A DNA stretch of 64,000 nucleotides from Apostichopus japonicus (lineage: Eukaryota; Echinodermata; Holothuroidea; Aspidochirotida; Stichopodidae). The first letter of the stretch is position 1; every line of letters starts with the position of its first letter. This document shows positions 36,991 to 48,950 of the stretch, piece by piece. Location of the stretch: the NCBI RefSeq assembly GCF_037975245.1, contig NC_092568.1:9321001-9385000 (forward strand), written 5' to 3'. The position numbers were made by a program, and so were the translations under genes. Under the pieces are notes generated by a model, which saw only the letters and a list, made by a program, of their open reading frames with translations, was not told the DNA's origin and searched no databases.

Positions 36991-37916
36991 TACATTTTCT
37001 TGTCAGTTTCTTGTAAGGCATTTTGAGAATCTATATCTGGTAATTTAAATTGTCGGGGAAACTAACGCTGACAAGTCAAGGTGAGGGTCGGGTCAAATAT
37101 TTCTTCCGCTAATATTTACAGTTGTAAGCCTTTTGGAGTGTTTTGTTTATATCAAGAGTCAACCAGGCAAGATAAAAATACAATGGTTCTCTTTGTAACA
37201 AGTAAATGCTATACATAAATATACATTATTCTCTGAGTGATAGGATAAAATTTGTCCCTCACCAAAAGGGTACATAATCTTTAAGTTTTATAGTAGCTGT
37301 TGACCAAGGAAATTTAGTGAGGGTCATTGAAGAAAGCATTGTATTTTTTTTTGGGGGGGGGAGGGGGGAAGTAAATTAATTGTACCTTGAATTATGTTTG
37401 AACATAATAATCAATAAGTCTCCTTAGTTGACACATGTGTACAAAATCCTTGTCAATTTAATACTAATATTTTTGTTGCAGTATGTATATGAATAGTATC
37501 TCTCTACCCAGCATGCATTGGCTTCATCTGCAGCCTACGGCAAACCGTGCCAGGGACTTGGTGTATTTTTTTGTTTCGGAACTTAATTGCTAAGTGCAAT
37601 ACAGTGGCATTGAGGACAAGGTCGGCCCTGGTGAAAAATATGCTACTATAGGCCCTTGTCTTGAAGTCTTCAGCTTTGCTCAAGTATGGTACGAAAATGA
37701 GGATAAATTATTACTAATTCCAGATTTCCATGGGCCTCTGCTTGGCCCTTAGCCACTACCCACCTCCCCACCCCACCTTAACCTTAGGATGCCAACCTTA
37801 TCAGGCTTGCCGCAATATGTAGTGGTCATGCATCATGGAGAAGAGTAGATTGCCTGATGCCACAGATTTGTAGGACGGGTGTTTTCAATAGGTTTATGTT
37901 AGCTCATGTTAGCTAT
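36991..37916. other. Stretch between CpG block and second SINE
   Basis: AT-rich with a T-to-G homopolymer junction at 37343-37362. No gene recognised. Confidence 0.5.
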
Positions 37917-38135
37917 GTTAGCTCAGTGGTTAACGCTGGTGCCTTTCAATCATAAGGTCCCGAGTTCGAGTCACTCCAAGATTAATGTATGTCGTCCAGT
38001 TACAGAGTTGTTGAAAATTGACAATTCATAATGATGAACGTTAAATATGAATCTAAGAGACTGACTTCGGTCAGCTTGCGGCTTTGATAAGCCAATGATG
38101 GCTTCTTCACAAGTTCCTGCTTGCAGGAGGATCTA
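37917..38135 (+). mobile_element. tRNA-derived SINE, copy 2
   Basis: Closely matches the element at 6841-7068: TTAGCTCAGTGGTTAACGC, AGTTCGAGTCACTCC, GACTTCGGTCAGCTTGCGG and CCTGCTTGCAGG all recur in order. The 5' end is changed. ATGTTAGCT is repeated just before the head and the GGAGTG arm of the acceptor stem is lost. The tail is CATAC/CATCC-rich. Confidence 0.85.
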
Positions 38136-39489
38136 ATATACATCCAATACATACATCCATACATACAAATATAGGGCTAACTTAATGTTGTCTGTTCAGA
38201 ATTCCATTGGTAAATGAAATTACTTATTGGTTAATTCACTGAATTCACCCACTGCCACATCAAACTTAATGATCTGCATCAAACTTAATGATCTGAATTC
38301 GTTATCAAACTGTACTTATAAATAAAATAAATAAAGCGAATGTTTCTAATAATTAACCAAAAATAAAGTTGGAATTAGGGGAGAGGATAGGTGGGGGAAG
38401 GGGAGGGGGAGGGGGTTGACAATATTGAAAATTATTGACTTTATATAAGTGGATTACACTCATCTAAAACTCATCTAAATTTCTTCCTCTTTCTTTACAA
38501 ATAAGCCAAAATATCCTACAACTTAGACATCTCGATCTCCCGGGTGATCCATTTACCAAATAATTACTGTTCAGACCGTATCCTACGTATATATCTAAAC
38601 CTTTCCATGATTTCGATCCGCATAGTCGACCACGCATGGAAGACTCCTTGCTTAGGTTGCTAAATTAACATTCACATTTCTTAATACTACTTTAATAGTG
38701 AAGGGCAACAGTTACGTTTAGTGTTAACAACTGAGAAGTTGCACAAGAGAGGCAGGAAGTTTAGTCTGGTTTTTGATGCCAGAATGCTATATGTGCTTGA
38801 CTAGCTATATACTCTATATCCAGTGCATCAAATAAATTGTCATTCTCATAGCACTATCTAGACATATATATATATGTCAGTTACTATAACAACACATCAC
38901 CATAAATTATGGGATATTTTGTGCAGTTTATGGTTAAAATTTGAAAACATTGCATTGATATTGAATACATTATATTGTACAGGGCAGCTATTTATTTGAA
39001 TCAATTTATTTTTAAAGTGGAGAAGTTAGAAATTCTTTATTCTCATAAAGAAATATTATAGTAGATTATTGTAGATTATTATATTGCAATGTCAGTGGAA
39101 TATTAGACTTTAGTTAATGTATAGTACAGAATAGCCACTGATCTGTATGAAATCTTACACAATTTGTAACTTAAACAGTCATTTAAAATATAGTAATTGT
39201 AGTTTATAACCTACAGTACATACCATGGATCTAACATAGCATTAGACTGACTATATACACATATACACTAGATTTGATATTGTTCAGAGATTACCTCCGA
39301 CATCAATTCTTTGCAGGGAAAAAAAGAAGACAGGTTGAAAAACTAAAAACACTGAACTACAGTATTCTATGTTATATATGTGACATTGATTACATATTAG
39401 ATAATGTTGTGGAAACGAGCAGAGAAATGCATGGCTTTGCTCTGTTTCATTGTCTATAACTTCCCACTCAGGGTTTCATTATTCATTTA
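38136..39489. other. Stretch between SINE copy 2 and the 260-bp array
   Basis: AT-rich with a G-rich run at 38385-38417. No gene recognised. Confidence 0.5.
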
Positions 39490-41345
39490 CGTTATATATA
39501 CAATAGATAAAATTGTATCACATTAGATATGATATTACACACAGATCACAGCCATTTATTTGTGTACAGTTTTATACTGTTTGGAAACTAGGGCACTGAA
39601 CTATTCTAAGTTATGTATATATCTGACATTGATTAGTTATTATTGTATTAGTTAGAGTAGATTTGATTTTACAAAGAGATCACATCCATTTATACCTACA
39701 GGTCTAGAGGTTACACTGTTCGGAAAACTATCTGAACTATTGTTATATTTGTTATATCAGACATTGATTTAGATTAGATTTGATATTACACACAGATCAC
39801 AGCCATTTATTTGTGTACAGTTTTATACTGTTTGGAAAACTAGAACACTGAACTATTTCTAAATTATGTTTCTGATATTGATTAGTTATTATCCTATTAG
39901 CTAGATTAGATTTGATTATACAAAGAGATCACATCCATTTATACCTACAGGTCTAGAGGTAATACTGTTCAGAAAACTATCTGAACTATTGTGATATTTG
40001 TTATATCAGACATTGATTTAGATTAGATATGATATTACACACAGATCACAGTGATTTATCTGTGTACAGTTTTATACTGTTTGGAAAACTAGAACACTGA
40101 ACTATTTCTAAGTTATGTATATATCTGACATTGATTATAAGTTATTATTTTGTTAGCTAGATTAGATTTGATTATACAAAGAGATCACATCCATTTATAC
40201 CTACAGGTCTAGAGGTTATACTGTTTGGGAAACTATCTGAACTATTGTTATACTTGTTATATCAGACATTGATTTAGATTAGATATGATATTACACACAG
40301 ATCACAGTGATTTATCTGTGTACAGTTTTATACTGTTTGGAAAACTAGAACACTGAACTATTTCTAAGTTATGTATATATCTGACATTGATTATAAGTTA
40401 TTATTTTGTTAGCTAGATTAGATTTGATTATACAAAGAGATCACATCCATTTATACCTACAGGTCTAGAGGTTATACTGTTTGGGAAACTATCTGAACTA
40501 TTGTTATACTTGTTATATCAGACATTGATTTAGATTAGATATGATATTACACACAGATCACAGTGATTTATCTGTGTACAGTTTTATACTGTTTGGAAAA
40601 CTAGAACACTGAACTATTTCTAAGTTATGTATATATCTGACATTGATTATAAGTTATTATTTTGTTAGCTAGATTAGATTTGATTATACAAAGAGATCAC
40701 ATTCATTTATACAGTACCTACATGTCTAGAGGTTATACTGTTTGGGAAACTATCTGAACTATTGTTATACTTGTTATATCAGACATTGATTTAGATTAGA
40801 TATGATATTACACACAGATCACAGTGATTTATCTGTGTACAGTTTTATACTGTTTGGAAAACTAGAACACTGAACTATTTCTAAGTTATGTATATATCTG
40901 ACATTGATTATAAGTTATTATTTTGTTAGCTAGATTAGATTTGATTATACAAAGAGATCACATTCATTTATACAGTACCTACATGTCTAGAGGTTATACT
41001 GTTTGGGAAACTATCTGAACTATTGTTTTATTTAATATATCAGACATTGATTTAGATTAGATATGATATTACACACAGATCACAGTGATTTATCTGTGTA
41101 CAGTTTTATACTGTTTGGAAAACTAGAACACTGAACTATTTCTAAGTTATGTATATATCTGACATTGATTATAAGTTATTATTTTGTTAGCTAGATTAGA
41201 TTTGATTATACAAAGAGATCACATTCATTTATACAGTACCTACATGTCTAGAGGTTATACTGTTTGGGAAACTATCTGAACTATTGTTTTATTTGTTATA
41301 TCAGACATTGATTTAGATTAGATTGATACACACAAATAACAGCCA
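39490..41345 (+). repeat. About 260-bp dimeric tandem array, 7 units
   Basis: GATTAGATATGATATTACAC begins at 40021 and recurs at 40277, 40533, 40794 and 41055, giving periods of 256 or 261 bp. The 5-bp change comes from ACAGTACC replacing ACC in the right-hand units. Each unit is two related halves of about 130 bp. One has GATATGATATTACACACAGATCACAG, and the other GATTTGATTATACAAAGAGATCACAT. Both go on to CTGTTTGG-AAACTA-TGAACTATT and GACATTGATT. Confidence 0.95.
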
Positions 41346-42703
41346 TTTACCTGTGTACAATTTTACCATTTTTGGAAAACTAGAAGATTATGAAAATGTA
41401 TGACTGATTTAATACACAGATGAAAAGGAATCAAGCACATACCTGTTTATATGGCCCAGACATAAGGAACCACCATGCTCCACTTAAAGACACATTTGAA
41501 AGGGACCTGTAGCTTGTTAAACTACAAAACATAAACCCCATAGCTCTATTTTTCACAATTTCACATTACAAGCTATACCTACTTCAATAATTTCCCATAT
41601 TACAGTCCATTGGTGGTAATAATTAGTAAATTCTTATCAAATTTAAACAGTTTCTAATCTGCATTACACATCGAAAGAAAGAACATCAGTAACATCTCTC
41701 CATGCAGAACACTTACAGAATCTAAACTCAAATCTACTAAAAAGTCGTTCCATTTTGAAACGAAACTTTCAATTGGTGAGAGGCACTTACTTCCTTACAT
41801 ATTAAAGCACAATAGGAAATAAAAAACCCAATGTATCAAATTCAAAGTCAGAAAGAACTCACCCAGATATCCCTACAGGGTATTGCCGACCAATCGAAAG
41901 AAAAGATCAAAACTTAAGACAGAAAAAAAAATACGCAGCCATTTTACCTCTTACTTTCCTCTCCCATATGTGCTTTTCTTTTCCCTTTTGGTTTTGCAAT
42001 TCTAATGATGACATACAAACAAACAAAACTAAACACATCTGAAAAGTGAGCCTCTCTTGTAAAGATTCTTGTTGTCAAGCAGATCGGAGATGATGATAAA
42101 AACAAAACAAAAAAACAAGACGGACAAAAGACAAAAACACACAATAAAAGACAAAAACAGAGAAAAAGGAATAATTGGTAAATATTTACAGATTTGTTGA
42201 GCTTGTGAACTAAGGCACACAGCTGTTCAGCATCAGAATAAGTCCTATGCATCACTGCGGTGCCCTCGTCTCAACCCGCTGGAAGCTATAAACCCGTTAG
42301 ACCAGTTTTCCGAGCCATTCGTAAAAATAATTCAAACTCAAACTGAGGAAAACTGAGACGGAGAGATGTTTCTGCTTTAAAACAGCGATATGATTTGGTT
42401 CCTTCAAGGTTTCTAGCTGTCCACGTCACATAGCAGTTGTTATCCATGACTTGTTTACTTCGATCAGTTTATCTCTCTTAATTGTTGTTAAACTATACTC
42501 CCCTCATGATCAACAAGGGGAGGAGGAGGATTGCATACAAAGTTAAAATATATCAACAACGCAACGCATTATGGGATCTTAATGGCAGAAGCACAAAAGT
42601 AATCATGTTTACAACGAATAAAGACTCTTCTTCTTTCTTTTTGTTCTCTTGTGTTTTGAAATGTGTGAATAATACAGGTTGAAAAGGGTAAGGACAATAA
42701 ACT
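41346..42703. other. Stretch between the 260-bp array and the inverted-repeat MITE
   Basis: AT-rich. On the minus strand a short open segment ending near 42193 (…HKLNKS, then GTAAAT) has a possible donor, but its upstream side has no convincing acceptor or promoter, so it is not called as an exon. Confidence 0.4.
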
Positions 42704-43124
42704 CTCAAGGTAATTATCATTTACACAAATGTTATTGTTTCAAAATGATCATAAATATTTAGCAGGATTATAATGATAAACAACGAAATGAAATAGAAGA
42801 AACGACATAACCAAAATTAAACAGAAAGATATCATCAGCAGATTTATTTAAACTGACTCAGGAAAATGTAAATTTTTTAGAGAAAACTAAAAAGTGTCGT
42901 CTAGAATGGGTCCTGGTTGGACCAGCGTTACCTAATCACCATCATTTTCGCCCTGGGCTACCATCTAAGCTGTATAAGACTGTAGACCTGTACAGAGAAC
43001 ATGGCTTACCAACCTTTAACTGGATCATGTAGTTTTTATTTCGTTGTTATCATTATAATCAGGACTGCTAAATATTTATTATCATTTTTACAATAACATT
43101 TGTGTAAATTATAATTACTTTGAG
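42704..43124. mobile_element. 420-bp MITE with about 90-bp terminal inverted repeats
   Basis: The left arm is 42704-42794 and the right arm 43034-43124. They are inverted and about 85% alike by eye, sharing ATTTACACAAATGTTATTGT, ATAAATATTTAGCA and GATTATAATGATAA. The middle is short, non-coding and slightly GC-richer. No clear target duplication was found. Confidence 0.75.
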
Positions 43125-43263
43125 GTAAGTCACTCCTCATTGTCTCTCTAGATGTTAATAACATCACGATCGTACGGACACAGTCTCGATGTGAGGGGGA
43201 CTGGGGTTGAGAGTGGATCGAGGGGTTTGGTATCGAGGCTCTGTCTTGGAGGTGACTTATCTC
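43122..43263. mobile_element. Possible short inverted-repeat element
   Basis: GAGGTAAGTCAC at about 43122 and GTGACTTATCTC at about 43251 are near-perfect inverted ends around 140 bp containing GACACAGTCTCGATGTGAGG and GAGGCTCTGTC. It abuts the 420-bp MITE. Confidence 0.4.
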
Positions 43264-43609
43264 AACAAGTGACTAAGATAAGTACCTTAATACTTTAAGT
43301 CACTGGGAATCCCTATTTCAACATTTATTTTTCCTTTCCACGTGATTGCTAGTTAGATGGCCGCAGTAACTTACCATATGGTTCAATCTATCGCCTACCT
43401 GTACACCAACTAAAACTTAAACATGAAAACCGCCCAAAATTGAAAGTGACACTTATTGGGCCACAAAGTAAAATTGACAAGAGACAGCACAATGAATGCC
43501 AAAAGTTATTCAGGTGGCTACTGGCATCCACTGAAAAGGACATTTCTACACACTTTGGTTTTGGTCAAGGGTCATTGACCGGTCACTCAGGGTGTACAGT
43601 GCTAACAAG

Positions 43610-44568
43610 GGAAGCAGGTCACTTCGCCCAACAACCATTTCCCCCAACTGCCATTTCGCCCAACCTTACCATTTCGCCCAACCAGCCTGGTCATTTCGCC
43701 CAACCAGCCTGGTCATTTCGCCCAACCAGACTGGTCATTTCGCCCAACCAGCCCGGTCATTTCGCCCAACCTTGATTAAATATGATACATTTGGGAATTG
43801 TTAACGTTACGGAATACGAACCGAATATTAAGGAAACTTGAGGATGGATCAGTGTGTTAGGGGTTTGATAGTAAACGTTCGAATATTAAGGAATATTAGG
43901 GAAACTTGAAGTCCTTTACTTTGTATAACTTAAGTAAGGAAACGTTCGGGAATTGTCAAATCAAATTGAACTAGTGAAATAGAAACAGTGATATTATTCC
44001 ACACCGATTCCCCTTTGTTTGTATGATACTATAACTTCCATTGTATGCGTAACCCCCTAAAGTAGTGTAATACTACAACCCAAAATAAATCAAATTGAAC
44101 TAGTAAAATAGAAACGGTGATATTATTCCACACCGATTCCCTTTGTTTGTATAATAATATAACTTCCATTGTATGCGTAACCGCCTAAAGTAGTGTAATC
44201 CTCCCATTATACCCGAAATAACTGCTCAGACTCCGATCGATATCGAGCGGACCTCACTTTATGTACCTACCACGAAGTAACATAACCCAAAATAAATCAA
44301 ATTGAACTAGTGAAATAGAAAAAGTAATATTATTCTGACTGAATATTAGTAAAAAAAAGGTTGGGCGAAATGACCATGCTGGTTGGGTGAAATGACCATG
44401 CTGGTTGGGCGAAATGACCAGGCTGGTTGGGCGAAATGACCATGCTGGTTGGGCGAAATGACCATGCTGGTTGGGCGAAATGACCAGGCTGGTTGGGCGA
44501 AATGACCAGGCTGGTTGGGCGAAATGGCAGTTGGGCGAAATGGTTGTTGGGCGAAGTGACCAGAAAGC
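43610..44568. mobile_element. Foldback-type element with 22-bp iterated inverted ends
   Basis: Flanked by the exact 8-bp direct repeat CTAACAAG at 43602-43609 and 44569-44576. Both ends carry GGTCACTTCGCCCAACAACC, then a variant step, then several copies of a 22-bp unit (TTTCGCCCAACCAGCCTGG). These run forward on the left (to 43773) and are inverted on the right (44360-44560). The core holds about 2.4 direct copies of a 128-bp unit, with AAATTGAACTAGTGAAATAG at about 43967, 44092 and 44300. No transposase is present. Since 22 is not a multiple of 3, all frames give similar repeat peptides. Confidence 0.88.
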
Positions 44569-44576
44569 CTAACAAG

Positions 44577-45395
44577 TAACAGGATTACCAGTATCACTAG
44601 ATAGGCACAGTGATGTGGAGATAGGTAAACTTAAGGATGCCCACTAAAATGTTACCATCTAACAACAACCATCCGTGGGATAACACAGCAGTTTTAAACA
44701 ACACAACACAGACAAAAGCATCACAGAAGAGATTTGCAGAAATGTCCAATGTTTTATTGTTTGTCTTCAAATTTTTAAAATTGGGACTTGATATAGACAA
44801 TTAACTGCTTTTGCTAAGTGATTTAAAAAAGTAAAGAAAATTTTAACAAAGCCAACGTTACAAGCCGACATACAAATTGATACTCTGTGATAACTGCACA
44901 GCAAGATTTTGGTGAATAGTGTTGTTAGTGTGGATACAGGTACCTTAAAGCCAGAACCAAAACCGACAGGTTTTAGAATTTGTTCCTCCCCAATCAGAAA
45001 TCAAATATGCTATATACGTGAAATCTACTGAAGATCTTACCATAGCAGGCAACTTTATTGATGTCAGACAAACTAAATATCCTGATTGGTTGTATGAATT
45101 TAACCACACTGACCATCAAATTTAGAGGGTGCTATTAAGAAATGTCAATAACTCTAATACTATTAAATAATTCTACTATGTAAACATACTTGTACTATGT
45201 TAAAAATCCTTCATTTTTTTGTTATCTTGGGAGGGGGTGGGAGGGGGGTGGATGATAAGATAATGATACAAAGAAAAATTAAATTCCTTCAATAATTACC
45301 TAGTACAATATTGACAATGGACAAATATAAGGTATGATGTTGAATCAGAAGTTGAGTGATCTAGAAACTCGTCACACAGAAGTTCTCTACAAAGA

Positions 45396-45438
<43 letters not shown>

Positions 45439-45929
45439 TAGAGATTTGTTTTCACATCGCTGCACAGCTGTGCTCTACGAATGTGACACACTTAAATTTG
45501 TATGTATATCATACGCGTATACCCCTGAATAACTACACATATAAGTCCAGATGGAACCCAGGGATGATTTTAAATTATTAATTTCTTTCAGTAGAGTGCA
45601 TACATTATAGTGAATATATAGTCTGAGTCATATAAAAGCATATAATTTTGAGGCAGCCGTATGACTGTAGGTGAACGTGTGACTCAGGTGACAAACATGA
45701 TTTGACATTAATGGCATTTTCAAATCTATCAAACAAGACCTTATTTTTCGACCAGAAGAGCCGATAATCGATCAACATATGGTTGAAAACGTTGTTGGCA
45801 TTTCACAATGGCCAGAGAGTAAAAGTAGAGCAAGAATAATGAATGCATGCCCTACAAAGCACCAAGCAGGCTGTTCAACAATAAGACCATAGGCCAGGGG
45901 CCTATAGATGATTATAGATATGATAAAAC
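44577..45929. other. Stretch after the foldback element
   Basis: AT-rich with a (TA)n tract at 45399-45433 and a G-rich run at 45230-45250. No gene recognised. Confidence 0.5.
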
Positions 45930-46254
45930 TTACTGGTTTATATATTTACGAGTGACCCGCTTACCTGTCTCCCCACAACATTAGAACCTCATTCTACCGT
46001 GTCTAGTATGCCTTGGTAATCTTTTAACACTGTGCACCCTCAGTGACCGGTCCTATCCGGTCAATGCCCTTCCTTCTCATTCTACCATCCAAAGTGTTTA
46101 TTCATGCGTTTTCGTAGTGGATTTTTATCTTTCGGAAACTGCCCGGAATACCTTGGATTTTTACCTAGAGACTTCCTTATAGGATTTCTAGACGTTCCAA
46201 CAGCCTATTACAGCCTGATAAGTATCCTTTTCTTATAGGGAAGCGAAGTAAATA
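45930..46254. mobile_element. Copy of the TTACCTGTCTCCCCACAAC repeat, partly decayed
   Basis: Matches 56366-56620 over its left half, from ACTTACTGGTTTATATATTT through CTTACCTGTCTCCCCACAAC (45960-45979) and CATTCTACCGTGTCTAG. Both copies end near GAAGCGAAGTAAATA or GAACGAAGTAAATA. The right inverted arm is missing here. Confidence 0.65.
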
Positions 46255-46424
46255 CCTGTTTACCTGTATTAACTTTGTTCTCTAATATGCAGGTTACTCT
46301 AAAGTGAGCTTGACATCTACAGTTTGTTTAAAAGTTCACTTTGACAACAGCTAGAAACTTGCTACACTGATGTTAAATGGCCACATAGTTGAGCATTTAT
46401 TTACACATTTTTAGACAGTTTGCT

Positions 46425-46680
46425 GTGGCCGAGTGGATAAAGGTGGTGGAATTTGAAGCAATGAAGCTTAGCAATCGGGAGGTTTTGGTGTTCAATACCT
46501 GGCCCTGATCAAAGTAAGGTGTGTTTTTCATCAAAGAGCAATCTAGGGTTTTCCCCATCTGATATGACATTCCAAGTTGACAAGATTCCAAATTTGAGTT
46601 AAAATGCCGAATTGGAAGCCACTTGAAAGTGAAGTTGTAATCCACTAGTCCTTGCTGGCTTCTACCAAATTGGTGGTCAC
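46425..46680 (+). mobile_element. Probable tRNA(Leu/Ser)-derived SINE or degenerate tRNA-like element
   Basis: GTGGCCGAGTGG-TAAAGG resembles the box A region of class II tRNAs. GGTGTTCAATACC, about 50 nt on, is a box-B-like motif. The long variable-arm spacing also fits. The downstream body is unlike the other SINE, and there is only one copy in the window. Confidence 0.5.
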
Positions 46681-47097
46681 TTCAAAAAGTAAAAAATAAC
46701 TGCTTGATTTACAGTTTATCGCAGTCAGAAGTGTGTGGCCCAAGGTTGCCAGCTTTACTGTGATGTTATAAACCGGCCAAATTTGAGGCCTATATCAGGT
46801 AAAAAAAGGCCAAATATGACTTTGCTGTTATTTTAAGGTAATTGACACTGTGTGTCCATAGGAATTGTGTGGGTTCACAAATAATATTGCAATTGGGGTT
46901 GCTTAGACGAACGTTACTGAGTGAAAGGTCTTGGTAACAAAACTTTGGATGTTTTAAACGGATGTGTCGGCTTATATGCCGTCGGACTAAATGATCTTCT
47001 GTGAATATACACTCCAAATTGGTCCCTTTCATGCAAACACTCAGAAAAGAAGTAAACAGCCCAATAGTGTAATTTAAAGCCATTACTGCCAATTGAG

Positions 47098-47117
47098 GTT
47101 GTGGGGAGACAGGTAAG
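47098..47117 (-). repeat. Isolated inverted end of the TTACCTGTCTCCCCACAAC repeat
   Basis: GTTGTGGGGAGACAGGTAAG is the exact reverse complement of 45960-45979. The two could bound a 1.16-kb composite that includes the 46.4-kb SINE-like unit, or this may be the remnant of a separate copy. Confidence 0.6.
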
Positions 47118-48470
47118 CAAGGAGGCTATTAGTAAATCCTGAGAACTATAAAGTTGGGATGTAATTACTAAAGAGACAATTAAACATGCAATTAAAAAAA
47201 CTTATTAATACAATAATCAATAGAATGAAAATGATGTATAGTTCTGTTACATCAGAATCAGATCTCATGTAGGATTGAAACATTTGTCGATGTCAACACA
47301 GAAAACAATAATGATATATCCCTCAACCCCCCCACCTCCCCCCTCCACCTCCCCCTCCCAGGTCCCAGCAAGAAAATTTGAACATGTCACATATAGTAAA
47401 CAGATCTTTGCTGGAAACTCTGGGAAGTATGTTGATATTTAAACCAATCACTATTGGCTAATTGATGATCCCCATGCATCCACTTTCTTTTCTTTTCACA
47501 TTGAGCATTTAAGTCACATGAACTAATGTAATGCTGTCCTTACAGCCAGTTGCAGCTGTTTACATCTACAATGGGTTTATATACCAAAAGCTTATATTGC
47601 CTGAGGCCTCTGTGAAATTATAGAATTTACTTTTGCAGGTGTTCATACTAAATAATTTCAGGTCTCATCTCTGTGCATTTAAATATTTGATGATGTCTAC
47701 ACATTATTGTCTGTATATCTTAATTCGAGACAAAAACATATCGCAAAAGCAGGATCTGCTGTAAATTATATGTTAGAGGATTTTCTGTTTGTTACAGTAA
47801 ACATTCTTTTCTTTTCTTTTTTGGGGGTCTAAAATCATGCTATCACAAACCAGCAATTTTTTCATACTGTCAAGGAATTACAAACCAGTTGCAATCAAAC
47901 TTGAATATATATATTACAGCATTAGACTTATATAGTTTCTAATACTCCTAGTACATGTTTAAAATTTCAAGATTGGCTATTATGAAACATGCATCATTTA
48001 TACACAAAATTCAGACATGGAAATTCCCCCAAACGTAATTGTGCAAAACACCTTCTTTAGACCTCATTGCATTGCATATTAAACAAGACTTATAGCCACT
48101 GAATATATTTTGTTTTTAAAGAAAAACTTGAAAATGACCGTAGCAATAAAACACAGCTTAGTGGGTTCTTTAAACATCATGTAGACCACCTGCTCTCGGG
48201 AAATAGAGGGTGCTATGTGGAATTGATATATTGGGAGCATTAAAAATATTTTCTATCACATATATATCGCTAAGTACTGACTTTGTAGCCGAAGAACCTT
48301 GTCACACTAAGAATGAATCAGTTGTATGTGTGTCATTCCCAAAGTACAATGTATCTTAAGCATAGTTTTGTCTTGAATTAAAGTGACTTAGGGAAAAACA
48401 GCATGTTAGATGCTAAATAGCCTCGAAGTAATAAATGAATGAAAAGTACAGTATACAAAGGTATGTAAGG
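47118..48470. other. Stretch without recognised features
   Basis: AT-rich, with a C-rich run at 47327-47358. No exon or transposon recognised. Confidence 0.5.
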
Positions 48471-48484
48471 CCATTGCATACATG

Positions 48485-48950
48485 GCGGTGATAAAATAAG
48501 GTATCATATAAGGTATCAAAGGTATCATAAAGTAATAATAATAATAATAATAAATGAGACTTATATAGAGCCAAATCAGTAAACAAAAGTTACTGCTCAA
48601 AGCGCTTTACAAAGAAAGTAAATTAATTTACAAAAGAACAAGTGAAAAAATGGGTCTTAAGTAGACTTTTGAAAGTAGAAAGTTTATAGCATGTTCGAAT
48701 GTGATCTGGTAACTTGCTCCAGAGATAAGACCCAGAGTATTGGAAGCTTCTGTAACCATAGTTCTTCAATCGTGGTTTTGGAACAGTTAAAAACAGCTTG
48801 TTGGAGGAATGAAGTGTGCGAGTTGGAGTATATGGCAAGAGAAGTTGTGACATGTACACAGGCCGTTCAAGATAAGGTATCAAAATAAGGTATCAAAGGT
48901 TTAACAAGGTATCAAAGGTATCATAAGGTACCAAAATAAGGTATCTTATA
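48485..48950 (+). repeat. GGTATCA minisatellite split by a retrotransposon
   Basis: AAGGTATCAAA/ATAAGGTATCAT units occur at 48496-48534 and resume at 48874-48945, on either side of the L2-like insertion. Confidence 0.8.
48533..48870 (-). mobile_element. 5'-truncated L2/CR1-like non-LTR retrotransposon 3' end
   Basis: On the minus strand about 80 codons match the C-terminal end typical of L2/CR1 reverse-transcriptase proteins: LPYTPTRTLHSSNKL, a YGYRSFQYSGSYLWSKLP segment, DHIRTCYKLSTFKS and LLKTHFF. A stop follows, then a short 3' UTR with AAAGCGCTTTGAGCAG and TATATAAGTCTCATTTATT, and a terminal (ATT)n tail, in plus orientation (AAT)n at 48533-48553. The element inserts new copies by target-primed reverse transcription. 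This one is a dead, truncated copy. It interrupts a GGTATCA minisatellite. Confidence 0.9.

Noticed and set aside
42193-42253. Possible minus-strand exon MHRTYSDAEQLCALVHKLNKS before GTAAAT
   Set aside because: The donor is plausible, but the acceptor side (GGGCACCGCAG) lacks a pyrimidine tract and the peptide matches no family I know.
43440-43804. Open frames with HFAQPAWSFRPT-type repeats, and their inverted partners at 44330-44597
   Set aside because: These are the 22-bp iterated ends of a transposon. The same peptide appears in every frame.
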